From Chloroflexota bacterium (GTDB lineage Bacteria > Chloroflexota > Limnocylindria > Limnocylindrales > CSP1-4): a DNA stretch of 45,570 bases. Numbering within the stretch: position 1 is the first letter of the stretch; each line of letters opens with the position of its first letter. The stretch is from assembly GCA_005889475.1 (NCBI GenBank), contig VBGT01000028.1, forward strand, positions 67,412 through 112,981, written 5' to 3'. The notes beneath the pieces were generated by a model. That model was not told the DNA's origin. It saw nothing but the letters and a program-made list of their open reading frames with translations, and made no database searches. Both the position numbers and the translations under genes were made by a program. Positions 37,529 through 45,570 of the stretch are shown in pieces.

Positions 37529-37978
37529 GTGACCCTGATCCTGCTGCTGAAGGTCGTGCACATCCTCGCCGCGATCGTCGCGGTCGGGTCGAACGTGACC
37601 TATGCGTTCTGGCTGCGTCGTGCCGGGCTCGATCGCGATCGGCTGATTTTCACGATCGAAGGCATCCGCCTGCTCGACAGTCGGATCGCGAATCCCGCCT
37701 ACGTGCTGGTGCTGCTGACCGGCCTCGGGATGGTCGCGCTGGGCGCCTTCTCGTTCACGACCGGCTGGATCCTCGCCGCGATCGCGCTCTACGTCGCCCT
37801 GGTCGTCGTCGGCCTCGCGTTCTTCTCGCCGGCGATCAAGCGCCAGCTCGAGGAGGCACAGCGCGACTCGACCTCGCGCGCCTACGCGGCGGCCGCGGCG
37901 CGCAGCAACCTCTTCGGGATCGGCACGCTTGTCGTCGTCCTGGTCATCGTGTTCCTCATGGTCACGAAGCCGTTCTGA
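37529..37978 (+). CDS. DUF2269 family membrane protein
   Basis: LLKVVHILAAIVAVGSNVTYAFWLRRAG...RIANPAYVLVLLTGLGMV. Confidence 0.8.
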   Translation: MTLILLLKVVHILAAIVAVGSNVTYAFWLRRAGLDRDRLIFTIEGIRLLDSRIANPAYVLVLLTGLGMVALGAFSFTTGWILAAIALYVALVVVGLAFFSPAIKRQLEEAQRDSTSRAYAAAAARSNLFGIGTLVVVLVIVFLMVTKPF

Positions 37979-38000
37979 GCCCGGAGCACGCGAGCGCTCG

Positions 38001-38801
38001 ATGCGGGTGATCCGGCGCGACAGCGAGATTCACGACGTCAGCGGCGGCTGGTTCCGGGCGCGCTGGCACTTCTCGTTCGACACGTACCAGGATCCCGAGA
38101 ACGACAGCTTCGGAGCCATGCGCGTGTTCAACGACGATCGGCTCGTCCCCGGCGCGGTCTGGCCGCTCCACCCGCATCGCGACGTGGAGGGTCTCACCTA
38201 CGTGGTCGAGGGCCTGTTCGGCCACGAGGACAACGTCGGTGGTCCGTTCGGGCCCCTGCCGGCCGGCGCGGTGCAGCGCATGACGCTCGGGTCGGGCGCG
38301 TGGCACTCGGAGCAGAACGCGTCGAAGACCGAGGGCATGCGCTTCATCCAGATCTGGATCCTGCCCGACACGCCGAGCCTGCCGCCGGGCGTCGAGCAGC
38401 GCGTCTTCACGAAGGACGACCGATCGAATCGACTCCTTCGAGCGTTCGCGCCGATCGCCGAGGTCGACGGGTCCGACCTCTCGCCGGTCGGCGTCCACCA
38501 GGACGCGTCCGTCTACATCGGCTCGCTCGACACTGGGGTTGAGGTTCGGCACGAGATCGCCACGGGTCGAGGTGCCTACCTCTATGTGATCGGCGGACGC
38601 GTCACGCTCGGCGCGGGTGCGGCCGCGGGCGCGGGGGCGGGAGATGGCGGCACGGCGGCGGACGAGCTCGCGACCGGCGACGCGGCGAAGGTCACCGACG
38701 AGCCCGAGCTCGTCATCCTCGCCGAGGAGCCCTCCGAGCTGATCCTCGTGGACGTGCCGATGCGGTTCGAGCCCGTCGGGATCTGGGCTGCTCGAACCTG
38801 A
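38001..38801 (+). CDS. Pirin family protein
   Basis: WFRARWHFSFDTYQDPENDSFGAMRVFNDDRLVPGAVWPLHPHRDVEGLTYVVEG; GSGAWHSEQNAS; FIQIWILP. Confidence 0.92.
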   Translation: MRVIRRDSEIHDVSGGWFRARWHFSFDTYQDPENDSFGAMRVFNDDRLVPGAVWPLHPHRDVEGLTYVVEGLFGHEDNVGGPFGPLPAGAVQRMTLGSGAWHSEQNASKTEGMRFIQIWILPDTPSLPPGVEQRVFTKDDRSNRLLRAFAPIAEVDGSDLSPVGVHQDASVYIGSLDTGVEVRHEIATGRGAYLYVIGGRVTLGAGAAAGAGAGDGGTAADELATGDAAKVTDEPELVILAEEPSELILVDVPMRFEPVGIWAART

Positions 38802-38843
38802 GTGCCGAAGCCGACGGCCAGGCGCGTGTCAGGCCAGCGATCC

Positions 38844-38919
38844 TCCACCAGATGTGGCTTGCACCCGCTGGCGGCCCGGGAATCACGGCTCACCGTACCT
38901 GTGCTCCACCAGATGTGGC
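38844..38919 (+). repeat. Two copies of CTCCACCAGATGTGGC, exactly 60 bp apart
   Basis: 38844-38859 and 38904-38919. Confidence 0.9.
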
Positions 38920-38999
38920 GCTCGTAGGCGGAAGGGAGCCTCGACGGCGCGTGCGACGCTTTCGGCGGGTGGTAGCAACCTCTGGTGAACGTCGAACCG

Positions 39000-39095
39000 C
39001 CGCAGCGCGGCGCGCTCGACCTGTCGCAGCGCGCGGCGCCGGCGCCCGATCCGCCGCAGTGCGGGGCGCTCGACCTGCCGCAATGCAGCGCGCTC
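39000..39095 (+). repeat. Degenerate tandem repeat upstream of membrane-protein gene
   Basis: CCGCAGCGCGGCGCGCTCGACCTG (39000-39023) and CCGCAGTGCGGGGCGCTCGACCTG (39054-39077), with shorter related units at 39024 and 39078. Confidence 0.8.
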
Positions 39096-39096
39096 C

Positions 39097-39708
39097 ATGA
39101 TCGATCGCGTCGTCTACGACTGGGCGCCGCTGGTGGCGCTCGTCGCCGTCGGGACGTTCGTCCTCGATTGGGGCCTGACCCACATCGGCGCGGCGGCCAG
39201 CCAGAAGGTGCGCGAGCGGTGGGCCATCGAAGGTAGCTACGAGCTGAACCCGACGTGGCAGGCCGAGATCGACTCCGGCCCGCGGTTCTCCTGGCGATTG
39301 GTCGGGGTCGCGGCCGTCCTCGTCGCGTTGCTGCTGGCCATGCGCTATCTCGTCGAATTCGCCGAGCTCGACCCGGCGTTCTTCGCGGTCGCGGCCGGCG
39401 CCGTCCTGCTCCTGCAGGCGCCGACGATCATGGCCCACGCGACGAACCTCCAGATGTTCCGCGATCTCGCCGACCCGACCGCGATCACCGGAAGCGTCAC
39501 GTTCAGCCGCTGGCTCACCCTCCGAGCGGCCGCTTGGTACCTGGTCCGATTCGCGGTGCTCTGGCTGGCTCTGTGGGTGCTGAGCCAGCAGGCGTTCTTC
39601 CTCGGCGGCGCGCTGTCGTGCCTGTTGTTCGGTCGCCGGCTCGCGGTGCTGCCTGCGGCACGACCGGCCGCGGCCAAGCCGAGCGACGAATCCTTGACGA
39701 TTCCGTGA
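39097..39708 (+). CDS. Membrane protein of unknown function
   Basis: ORF with four or so hydrophobic helices, ATG at 39097. Confidence 0.6.
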   Translation: MIDRVVYDWAPLVALVAVGTFVLDWGLTHIGAAASQKVRERWAIEGSYELNPTWQAEIDSGPRFSWRLVGVAAVLVALLLAMRYLVEFAELDPAFFAVAAGAVLLLQAPTIMAHATNLQMFRDLADPTAITGSVTFSRWLTLRAAAWYLVRFAVLWLALWVLSQQAFFLGGALSCLLFGRRLAVLPAARPAAAKPSDESLTIP

Positions 39709-39744
39709 CGTTCTCGCTACGCTGAGATCTTCAAGGAGGCATCG

Positions 39745-40083
39745 ATGGCAGTCACGGGATTCGCGGACGAAGTGCGGCGGGTCCGCGGGCTCGGGGTCGG
39801 CACGAACGACATCGCGGTCGCGGTCGGGGCGCAGCCGGCGACGGTCAACGCCTGGGCGCGCGCGACACGGCGGCCGACCGGCGCGAAGCGCGAGCGGTTC
39901 ATGGAGCTCGTGGCGCTCGTCGACCGGCTCGAGCGGGTGATGTCGCCGCGGTACGTCCCGCTGTGGCTGCTCAAGCCGGTGCCGGCGCTCGATGACCGCC
40001 GGCCGCTCGAGCTGCTGTCGAAGGGTCGCTACCGCGACGTCTCGAAGGTGGTCGCGGAGCTCGAGAACGAGTCCTTCTCCTGA
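39745..40083 (+). CDS. Xre/MbcA/ParS-type antitoxin
   Basis: HTH-like VGTNDIAVAVGAQPATVNAWARATRRPTGAKRERF and C-terminal WLLKPVPALDDRRPLELLSKGRYRDVSKVVAE toxin-binding pattern. Confidence 0.85.
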   Translation: MAVTGFADEVRRVRGLGVGTNDIAVAVGAQPATVNAWARATRRPTGAKRERFMELVALVDRLERVMSPRYVPLWLLKPVPALDDRRPLELLSKGRYRDVSKVVAELENESFS

Positions 40084-40610
40084 TCGAGCCGTCCGCGCCG
40101 CGCGTCCACATCCAGGGGACCTGGTGGCGCCTGACGCGGGTCGACGCGGAGCCGTTCTTCTGGACCGATGAGCCCGCCGACGGCAGGTGGCAGCGCGGGA
40201 GCGTCGTCCGCGCGGTCTACCTCGGCGACTCGGAGGCGACCGTGTGGGCCGAGTGGTACCGCCACTCGTCCGAGGCGGCCGTCCCGCCGGCGCGGCGGAT
40301 GCCGCGCGCGATCTGGCGGATCGAGGTCGATGTCGACGAGGTCGCCGACCTGACCGGTGAAGGAGCACTCGCGGCCCACGGCATCGAGCGTCTCGACCCG
40401 ACTCGGCGCCAGTGGCCGAAGACCCAGCCGATCGGCGAGGCCTACTTCCGCGACGGTGCCCGGGCGGTCCTCGCTCCCTCGGCGGCTCGTCGGGGTGGCC
40501 AGGTGCTCGCGGTCTTCCGGCGGGGCAGGGCGCATCGAGGTCTCACCGCCGTGCCGCCACCGCAGCGCTTCGACAAGCTGCCGGCGATCCCGAGGGGCCT
40601 GCGCACGTAG
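40080..40610 (+). CDS. RES domain toxin, probable CTG start overlapping the antitoxin stop
   Basis: Frame LIEPSAPRVHIQGTWWRLTRVDAEPFFWTDEPADGRWQRGSVVRAVYLGDSEATVWAEWYRH...; RES-like; no ATG/GTG/TTG before residue 55. Confidence 0.8.
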   Translation: MIEPSAPRVHIQGTWWRLTRVDAEPFFWTDEPADGRWQRGSVVRAVYLGDSEATVWAEWYRHSSEAAVPPARRMPRAIWRIEVDVDEVADLTGEGALAAHGIERLDPTRRQWPKTQPIGEAYFRDGARAVLAPSAARRGGQVLAVFRRGRAHRGLTAVPPPQRFDKLPAIPRGLRT

Positions 40611-40669
40611 ACGGAAGGGGCAGTTACGGCGCGGCGATGGGTGCGCCGATCGACCTCTACGCGGTCGAG

Positions 40670-41830
40670 TCAGACGTGGGCGCTCACCTGCGAGCCCGTG
40701 CGATCCGACCGCGGGGGCGTGCTGGCGACACGGGCGAAGAGGGCCTGGTAGGCGGCGCCGACGCGCGTCCAGGCCATCTTGCGACTGTGCTCGTGGGCGC
40801 GGGCGCCGATCGTCATACGCAGCTTGTCGTTCGCAAGCAGCCGCAGGACGCCCGCTGCGATCGCGGCCGGTCCGGACGCGACCAGCAGCCCGCGGCCGTC
40901 GGCCAGGAGCTCGGCGGCGTAGGGATAGCGCGTCGAGACGATTGCGCGGCCGGCGGCCATCGCGTACGTGAGCGGGCCGGAGACCATCGTTTCGAGGTCG
41001 GCGTTCGGAGTCACGAAGATGTCCGCGGCCTGGAGCCAGCGCGTCAGCTCGACCCGACCGACGAACTCGGGGACGAATCGCACGTGCGCACCCATGCCGA
41101 GCGCGTCCGCGCGAGCCTTCAACGACGTCCGATAGGCCTCACCCTCGCGCCGGATCACGTCCGGGTGCGTGGCCCCGACGATCACGTACGTCACCTTCGG
41201 ATGCTCGGCGACGATCGCCGGCAGGGCATCGATGACGCGCTCGTAGCCCTTGCCCGGGTCGAGCAGGCCGAAGCTCAGCAGCACCACCCGACCGTCCAGA
41301 TCGACGCTCGCCTTGATCGTCTCCGCCGACATGATCGGCAGGTCCGGGATGCCGTATGGAATGACCTCGACCCGGAATGGATCGACGTCGTAGGCCTCGG
41401 TCAACAGGCTCGAGGCGGCGTTTGACAGGACGACCGCCGAGACGACCGAGTCGAGGAGCTCGACGAGGATCTCGCGCTGGCGTGGCGTCGGCGAGTGGGG
41501 GATGTCATGAAGCGTCACGACCGCGGGGAGCTTGAGCGCGCGTACGAAGTCGAGGACCGCGTCGCCGTCCTCGCCGCCCCAGATCGACGGCTCCCACTGG
41601 AGCGAGACCACGTCGGCGCAGTGCTCGAGCGAGCGTGCGGTGCGGGGGTAGTCGGTGCGCTCGTCACGCCGGATCCGGTGATGGACCTCGAAGGCGTACG
41701 GCGGGATGGGCTCGACAGGATGGAGCGCGACGATCTCGCGATCGGGCGTGACCCGGCCCAGCTCGCCGGTGAACGCGGCGATACCGCACTGGCGAGGCGG
41801 GTAGGTCGAGACGAACGCGATGCGCGTGAT
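40670..41830 (-). CDS. Glycosyltransferase (GT4-like), non-canonical start
   Basis: ITRIAFVSTYPPRQCGIAAFTGELGR...VVTLHDIPHSP...VEVIPYGIPD...LLSFGLLDPGKGYERVIDALP...YPYAAELLADGRGLLV; first canonical in-frame start only at 41611. Confidence 0.85.
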   Translation of the reverse strand: MTRIAFVSTYPPRQCGIAAFTGELGRVTPDREIVALHPVEPIPPYAFEVHHRIRRDERTDYPRTARSLEHCADVVSLQWEPSIWGGEDGDAVLDFVRALKLPAVVTLHDIPHSPTPRQREILVELLDSVVSAVVLSNAASSLLTEAYDVDPFRVEVIPYGIPDLPIMSAETIKASVDLDGRVVLLSFGLLDPGKGYERVIDALPAIVAEHPKVTYVIVGATHPDVIRREGEAYRTSLKARADALGMGAHVRFVPEFVGRVELTRWLQAADIFVTPNADLETMVSGPLTYAMAAGRAIVSTRYPYAAELLADGRGLLVASGPAAIAAGVLRLLANDKLRMTIGARAHEHSRKMAWTRVGAAYQALFARVASTPPRSDRTGSQVSAHV

Positions 41831-41849
41831 GGTGGAGCTCCGATCCGGC

Positions 41850-41890
41850 AGAAAAATGAAGAACGGCCCGTCACGAATGACGGGCCGTTC
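41850..41890 (-). terminator. Intrinsic terminator of the cold-shock gene
   Basis: Minus strand GAACGGCCCGTCA-TTCG-TGACGGGCCGTTC (13-bp stem, UUCG loop) followed by TTCATTTTT. Confidence 0.9.
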
Positions 41891-41899
41891 GAGGTGCCG

Positions 41900-42121
41900 C
41901 TAGGCCGATGCGGAGACGCTTGCCGCGTGCACGCGCGTGGCGCGAGGGCCCTTGGGGCTCTGCTCGACGTCGAACTCGACCTTCTCACCGCCGGTCAGGC
42001 GGTCGAAATCGAGGGACATGTCGAGGGCGCCGCGATGGAAGAAGTATTCCTTGCCATCCTCGGCGGTGATGAAGCCAAATCCGCGATCGGAAATGACCTT
42101 CTTGACTGTTCCGGTGGTCAC
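41900..42121 (-). CDS. Cold-shock domain protein
   Basis: TTGTVKKVISDRGFGFITAEDGKEYFFHRGAL...GEKVEFDVEQSPKGPRATRV; GTG start after GGAGG. Confidence 0.93.
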   Translation of the reverse strand: MTTGTVKKVISDRGFGFITAEDGKEYFFHRGALDMSLDFDRLTGGEKVEFDVEQSPKGPRATRVHAASVSASA

Positions 42122-42343
42122 GAGGACCTCCTTCACTTCCCGAACAAGGGAGGTAGAACGCACGGTCCGTTCGAGAAGGTAGGTCGACCACGCGGCTGCG
42201 CCACGAGAGGTGACGGACTTCAAGCGTAGCACAAATGTTCGATCGAGTCGAGTGCCCGATCGACCGTCCCTTGCCCGACGGCCGAGAAAAAGGGAAGCCC
42301 CGGGCCGAGTGGGCCCAGGACTTCGTTGCGACCTATGGCAGGG

Positions 42344-42751
42344 TCAGCGAGAGCCGACACCCACCGGCTCGGCGGCGCCAAGGACGCCACGAGTCTTCGC
42401 CGGCTGGTCGGTCGCCCAGGCAAGAGTGACCTTGCCCTCGGCCATCGACGTCGGCAGCGCGACCTCGACGTTCACCCCGGCGTTGGCCAGCTTGCGGGCC
42501 GTTGCCGCGAGCGAGCCCGGGGTATTCGGGATCGTGGTCGTCACGACCTCGACTTCACGCGGGTGATAGCCCGCATCGGTCAGCGCGCGGCGCGTCCCAG
42601 CGTCGTCGCTTGTGAGCAGCGCGATCGTGCCGCTGCCGCCACAGGTGACGCCACTGAACGCCGTGATGTCGATGCCCTTCTGGGCGATCGCCTCGGTGGC
42701 TTTCGCGAGCTCACCGGGCTGGTGCTTGAGGTCCACGATGAACAGGTTCAT
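42344..42751 (-). CDS. ACT-domain protein (tandem ACT)
   Basis: MNLFIVDLKHQPGELAKATEAIAQKGIDITAFSG and VVTTTIPNTPGSLAATARKLANAGVNVEVALPT. Confidence 0.85.
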   Translation of the reverse strand: MNLFIVDLKHQPGELAKATEAIAQKGIDITAFSGVTCGGSGTIALLTSDDAGTRRALTDAGYHPREVEVVTTTIPNTPGSLAATARKLANAGVNVEVALPTSMAEGKVTLAWATDQPAKTRGVLGAAEPVGVGSR

Positions 42752-42833
42752 CAGGTACCTCCCTTGCGACAAATGCCGACACGGACGAGGCACGTTGTGT
42801 GCGTCGTCGGGGAGCCGGGAGACCCCTATTTTA

Positions 42834-43658
42834 CTACGGGCCCCAATAGCTGACCGCCCACGTTCCCGCCGCGAACTTGGCCTGGCCCTTCAGGGACGGG
42901 TGGAAGTAGTCGACATGGAGGACATCGTCCTTCGTGAAGTTGGCGTCGAAGGCGGCATTTCCGTCGGACAGGCACTGGCGGTACAACGCGCAGACCTCGG
43001 CGAGGGCGGCGTTGTCGTCGACGATGCGCTGGAGGACGCGCGCCCGACGGTCGACGTCTGACTGGGCTGTCGAGGTCGGGTTGGCGAGCATCGTCCGGCA
43101 GACGCCGAAGGTCGACCAGGCGACCTGGGCGAACAGGTCGTCGTGGTACAGCTGCCAGAGGTGGTAGATATTCGGGACGCTGGCCACGAAGACCTTCACG
43201 TTCGGCAAGCCGGCCGTGACCCGATCGAGCCCGGCCCGGAACTGGGCGCGATAGTCCGAGACCGAGGTCATCGCCGTCTCGGTCGAGGCGCACACGTCGT
43301 TGCCGCCGAACTCCACCGTGACGTAGTCGGCTCGCTGCGACACGACCGTGGCCATCTGGGCCGCCAGCTCGCCCATCTTCGCGCCCGATCGAGCGTCGTT
43401 GTAGTTCTTGCCCCTGATCTTCGGGTTCAGCGCGAGCAGCCGCAGGTAGTGGCTGTTCACCGAAGCGTCGGTCCCGGTCGACCAGGAGCCCGCCGGGTTG
43501 TCGGTCCAGGGCAGGAAGCCGGTGCCGGCGGCCCGGGTCAGGGAGTTGCCGGTCGCGGCGATGGATTTCGGGTAGGCGATGCGGGCGTCAGCCGCCTTGG
43601 GGGCGAGGAGCGCGAGCGCAACCAGTGCGAGGAGCACGATCTGCAGTCGACGAGCCAT
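42834..43658 (-). CDS. Secreted SGNH/GDSL hydrolase
   Basis: Signal peptide; block I ATGNSLT, FGGNDVC, DYFHPS. Confidence 0.88.
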   Translation of the reverse strand: MARRLQIVLLALVALALLAPKAADARIAYPKSIAATGNSLTRAAGTGFLPWTDNPAGSWSTGTDASVNSHYLRLLALNPKIRGKNYNDARSGAKMGELAAQMATVVSQRADYVTVEFGGNDVCASTETAMTSVSDYRAQFRAGLDRVTAGLPNVKVFVASVPNIYHLWQLYHDDLFAQVAWSTFGVCRTMLANPTSTAQSDVDRRARVLQRIVDDNAALAEVCALYRQCLSDGNAAFDANFTKDDVLHVDYFHPSLKGQAKFAAGTWAVSYWGP

Positions 43659-43804
43659 CGTTGAACCTCCCGGACGAGACCCACCGGCCGGCCACGACGC
43701 CGGCGCCAGGCTGAGGTTGCGCCGGCTGGGCGGCGTCCGCCATCAACTGCCGAACGACCCTGCTACCTTCTCGGCCCCAGCGCGTTCGGGAAGGAGGCCC
43801 CACG

Positions 43805-45184
43805 ATGGCGACGGTGACCGCCGACAGGACCAAGTTCATCCTCGACGAGGATCGGATCCCGCGCGCCTGGTACAACATCGCGGCCGACCTGCCGACGCCG
43901 GCGCCGCCCGTCCTGCACCCGGGTACCGGGCAGCCCATCGGCCCCGCCGACCTGGCGCCGCTCTTCCCGATGGAGCTCATCAAGCAGGTCGTCAGCCAGG
44001 ATCGAGAGATCGAGATCCCGGAGCCGATCCGCGATGCGTACCGCCTCTACCGTCCGAGCCCGCTCTTCCGCGCGCATCGGCTCGAGAAGGCGCTCGATAC
44101 GCCCGCCCACATCTACTACAAGTACGAGGGCGGCAGCCCGTCCGGGAGCCACAAGCCCAACACCGCGCTCGCGCAGGCCTACTACAACAAGGCCGAGGGA
44201 GTGGAGCGTCTCGCCACCGAGACCGGCGCCGGCCAGTGGGGCAGCGCGCTCGCTTTTGCAGGCGCGATGTTCGGCCTCGAGATCAAGGTTTTCATGGTCC
44301 GCAGCAGCTACGACCAGAAGCCGTACCGGCGCGTCCTCATGGAGACGTACGGCGCGTCGGTCGTGCCGAGCCCGAGCGAGGACACGAACTACGGCCGGAG
44401 CGTTCTCGCCGACGTGCCGGACCACACCGGCTCGCTCGGGATCGCGATCAGCGAGGCGATCGAGGACACCGTCAGCCACCCGGGCACGAAGTATTCCCTC
44501 GGCTCGGTCTTCGACTTCGTCCTGCTCCACCAGACGGTGATCGGGCAGGAGGCGCTCGAGCAGATGGAGCTCGCGGGCGAGGAGCCCGACGTCGTCATCG
44601 GCTGCGCCGGCGGCGGCTCGAACTTCGCCGGCCTGGCATTCCCGTTCCTCGGGCGCGGGCTGCGCGGCGGCCCGAAGCCCCGGATCATCGCCGCCGAGCC
44701 CGAGGCCGCCCCGTCCCTCACGAAGGGCGTGTACCGCTACGACTTCGGCGACACGGCCCAGATGACGCCGCTGGTCAAGATGTACACCCTGGGCCATGAC
44801 TTCATCCCCGAGCCGATTCACGCGGGAGGGCTTCGCTACCACGGGATGTCGCCGCTCGTCTCGCTCCTGAAGGAGCAGGGCCTGATCGAGGCCCGGGCCA
44901 TCCACCAGCGAGCCTCGTTCGAGGTCGGTGTCCAGTTCGCTCGCGCCGAGGGAATCCTGCCGGCGCCGGAGCCGACCCACGCGATCAAGGTGGCGGTCGA
45001 CGAAGCGATGGAAGCGCGGAGTGCCGGTCAGTCGAAGGTGATCCTGTTCAACCTGTGCGGCCACGGCCACTTCGACCTGTCCGCCTACGAGCGCTTCCTC
45101 TCGGGCAAGCTCGAGGACTACGAGTACCCGGCCGAGAAGGTCGCCGAGGCGCTCAAGGCGCTGGAGGCGTTGCCCGTCGCCTGA
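43805..45184 (+). CDS. trpB: TrpB2-type tryptophan synthase beta chain (TrpB-like PLP enzyme)
   Basis: [82 protein letters not shown]. Confidence 0.93.
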   Translation: MATVTADRTKFILDEDRIPRAWYNIAADLPTPAPPVLHPGTGQPIGPADLAPLFPMELIKQVVSQDREIEIPEPIRDAYRLYRPSPLFRAHRLEKALDTPAHIYYKYEGGSPSGSHKPNTALAQAYYNKAEGVERLATETGAGQWGSALAFAGAMFGLEIKVFMVRSSYDQKPYRRVLMETYGASVVPSPSEDTNYGRSVLADVPDHTGSLGIAISEAIEDTVSHPGTKYSLGSVFDFVLLHQTVIGQEALEQMELAGEEPDVVIGCAGGGSNFAGLAFPFLGRGLRGGPKPRIIAAEPEAAPSLTKGVYRYDFGDTAQMTPLVKMYTLGHDFIPEPIHAGGLRYHGMSPLVSLLKEQGLIEARAIHQRASFEVGVQFARAEGILPAPEPTHAIKVAVDEAMEARSAGQSKVILFNLCGHGHFDLSAYERFLSGKLEDYEYPAEKVAEALKALEALPVA

Positions 45185-45198
45185 TCGAGCGGGAGGAA

Positions 45199-45570
45199 CT
45201 AGGGCGCCGGCGCCCAGGGCTGCATCTGGACGTCGTCCTTCGAGCCGGTATAGCCACCGCACGGCGGGACGCCGCTGAGGTCATCGCTCGTGAGGGGCTT
45301 GGCGGCGATCACGTTCGACCCCGTGCGGAACGCGACCGAGACAGGTGCCCTCGGGGCGGGCCCGCAGTAGTTGCGCGCCGAGACAATCGTCTTGAGCATC
45401 TCGCCAGGGCCGATCCGGATCGGCGATCCCAGGTAGTCGTGACCGATGAGAATCGCGTCCCTCGGCCATGCGGTGAGCCATGGCTCCGCCAGGCTGTTGA
45501 CCAGGCACGGGTCCTTCCCGACGTTGCGCATCTCGACGCTGGCATTCCGATAGGCGCCTGTGCCATCCCA
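45199..45570 (-). CDS. DUF4232-like domain protein (5' truncated by window edge)
   Basis: Open frame to the window edge: WDGTGAYRNASVEMRNVGKDPCLV...NYCGPAP...VPPCGGYTGSKDDVQMQPWAPAP*; resembles the C-terminus of the 26760-27518 product. Confidence 0.6.
   Translation of the reverse strand, partial: WDGTGAYRNASVEMRNVGKDPCLVNSLAEPWLTAWPRDAILIGHDYLGSPIRIGPGEMLKTIVSARNYCGPAPRAPVSVAFRTGSNVIAAKPLTSDDLSGVPPCGGYTGSKDDVQMQPWAPAP

Noticed and set aside
38598-38660. Gly/Ala-rich GAGAAAGAGAGDGG stretch in the pirin
   Set aside because: Low-complexity loop common in GC-rich genomes; not treated as a separate element.
42834-43658. SGNH block I GNSLT instead of GDSL as a lost active site
   Set aside because: The nucleophile Ser is kept and GNS variants are known in SGNH hydrolases; not unusual enough to flag.

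Overview
High-GC bacterial chromosomal window. Overall gene content suggests a Chloroflexota- or actinobacteria-like soil/aquatic lineage, but this is inference and no marker gene was available to confirm it. Main blocks, left to right: (1) a Tad/Flp-type TadE/TadG pseudopilin cluster (1-5372); (2) an LCP-family protein, a membrane-fused spermidine-synthase-like protein and a Gly/Ala-rich repeat protein; (3) a GAF-GGDEF-EAL protein, a large secreted protein behind a hairpin-rich leader, a CorA-like transporter with GMS in place of GMN, a TMEM175-like channel, an alpha/beta hydrolase and an HD-GYP protein; (4) a ScyD/ScyE-like protein and a cupredoxin/membrane-protein operon with a dense promoter/operator region; (5) a nucleotidyltransferase-like protein, a GH18, a PadR regulator (probably leaderless), a deaminase, and a zinc-ribbon/secreted-protein chimeric gene remnant; (6) an ECF sigma/DUF4232 pair; (7) a carbohydrate locus with a BadF/NagK-like kinase, a NodB-like deacetylase, two ABC permeases, a frameshifted solute-binding protein, a GntR regulator and a GH4; (8) an LLM oxidoreductase, a DUF2269 protein, a pirin, a Xre/RES toxin-antitoxin pair lacking a canonical toxin start, a glycosyltransferase lacking a canonical start, a cold-shock gene with a UUCG terminator, an ACT protein, an SGNH hydrolase and a TrpB2. 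No CRISPR array, rRNA, convincing tRNA or transposase was seen. Strongest leads: the AGTAG-box operator region (20854-21036), CAGAT[T/G]TGGC repeats in two separate intergenic regions, the RES toxin and glycosyltransferase genes without ATG/GTG/TTG starts, the broken solute-binding protein, the chimeric remnant, and the structured leader at 12998-13180.
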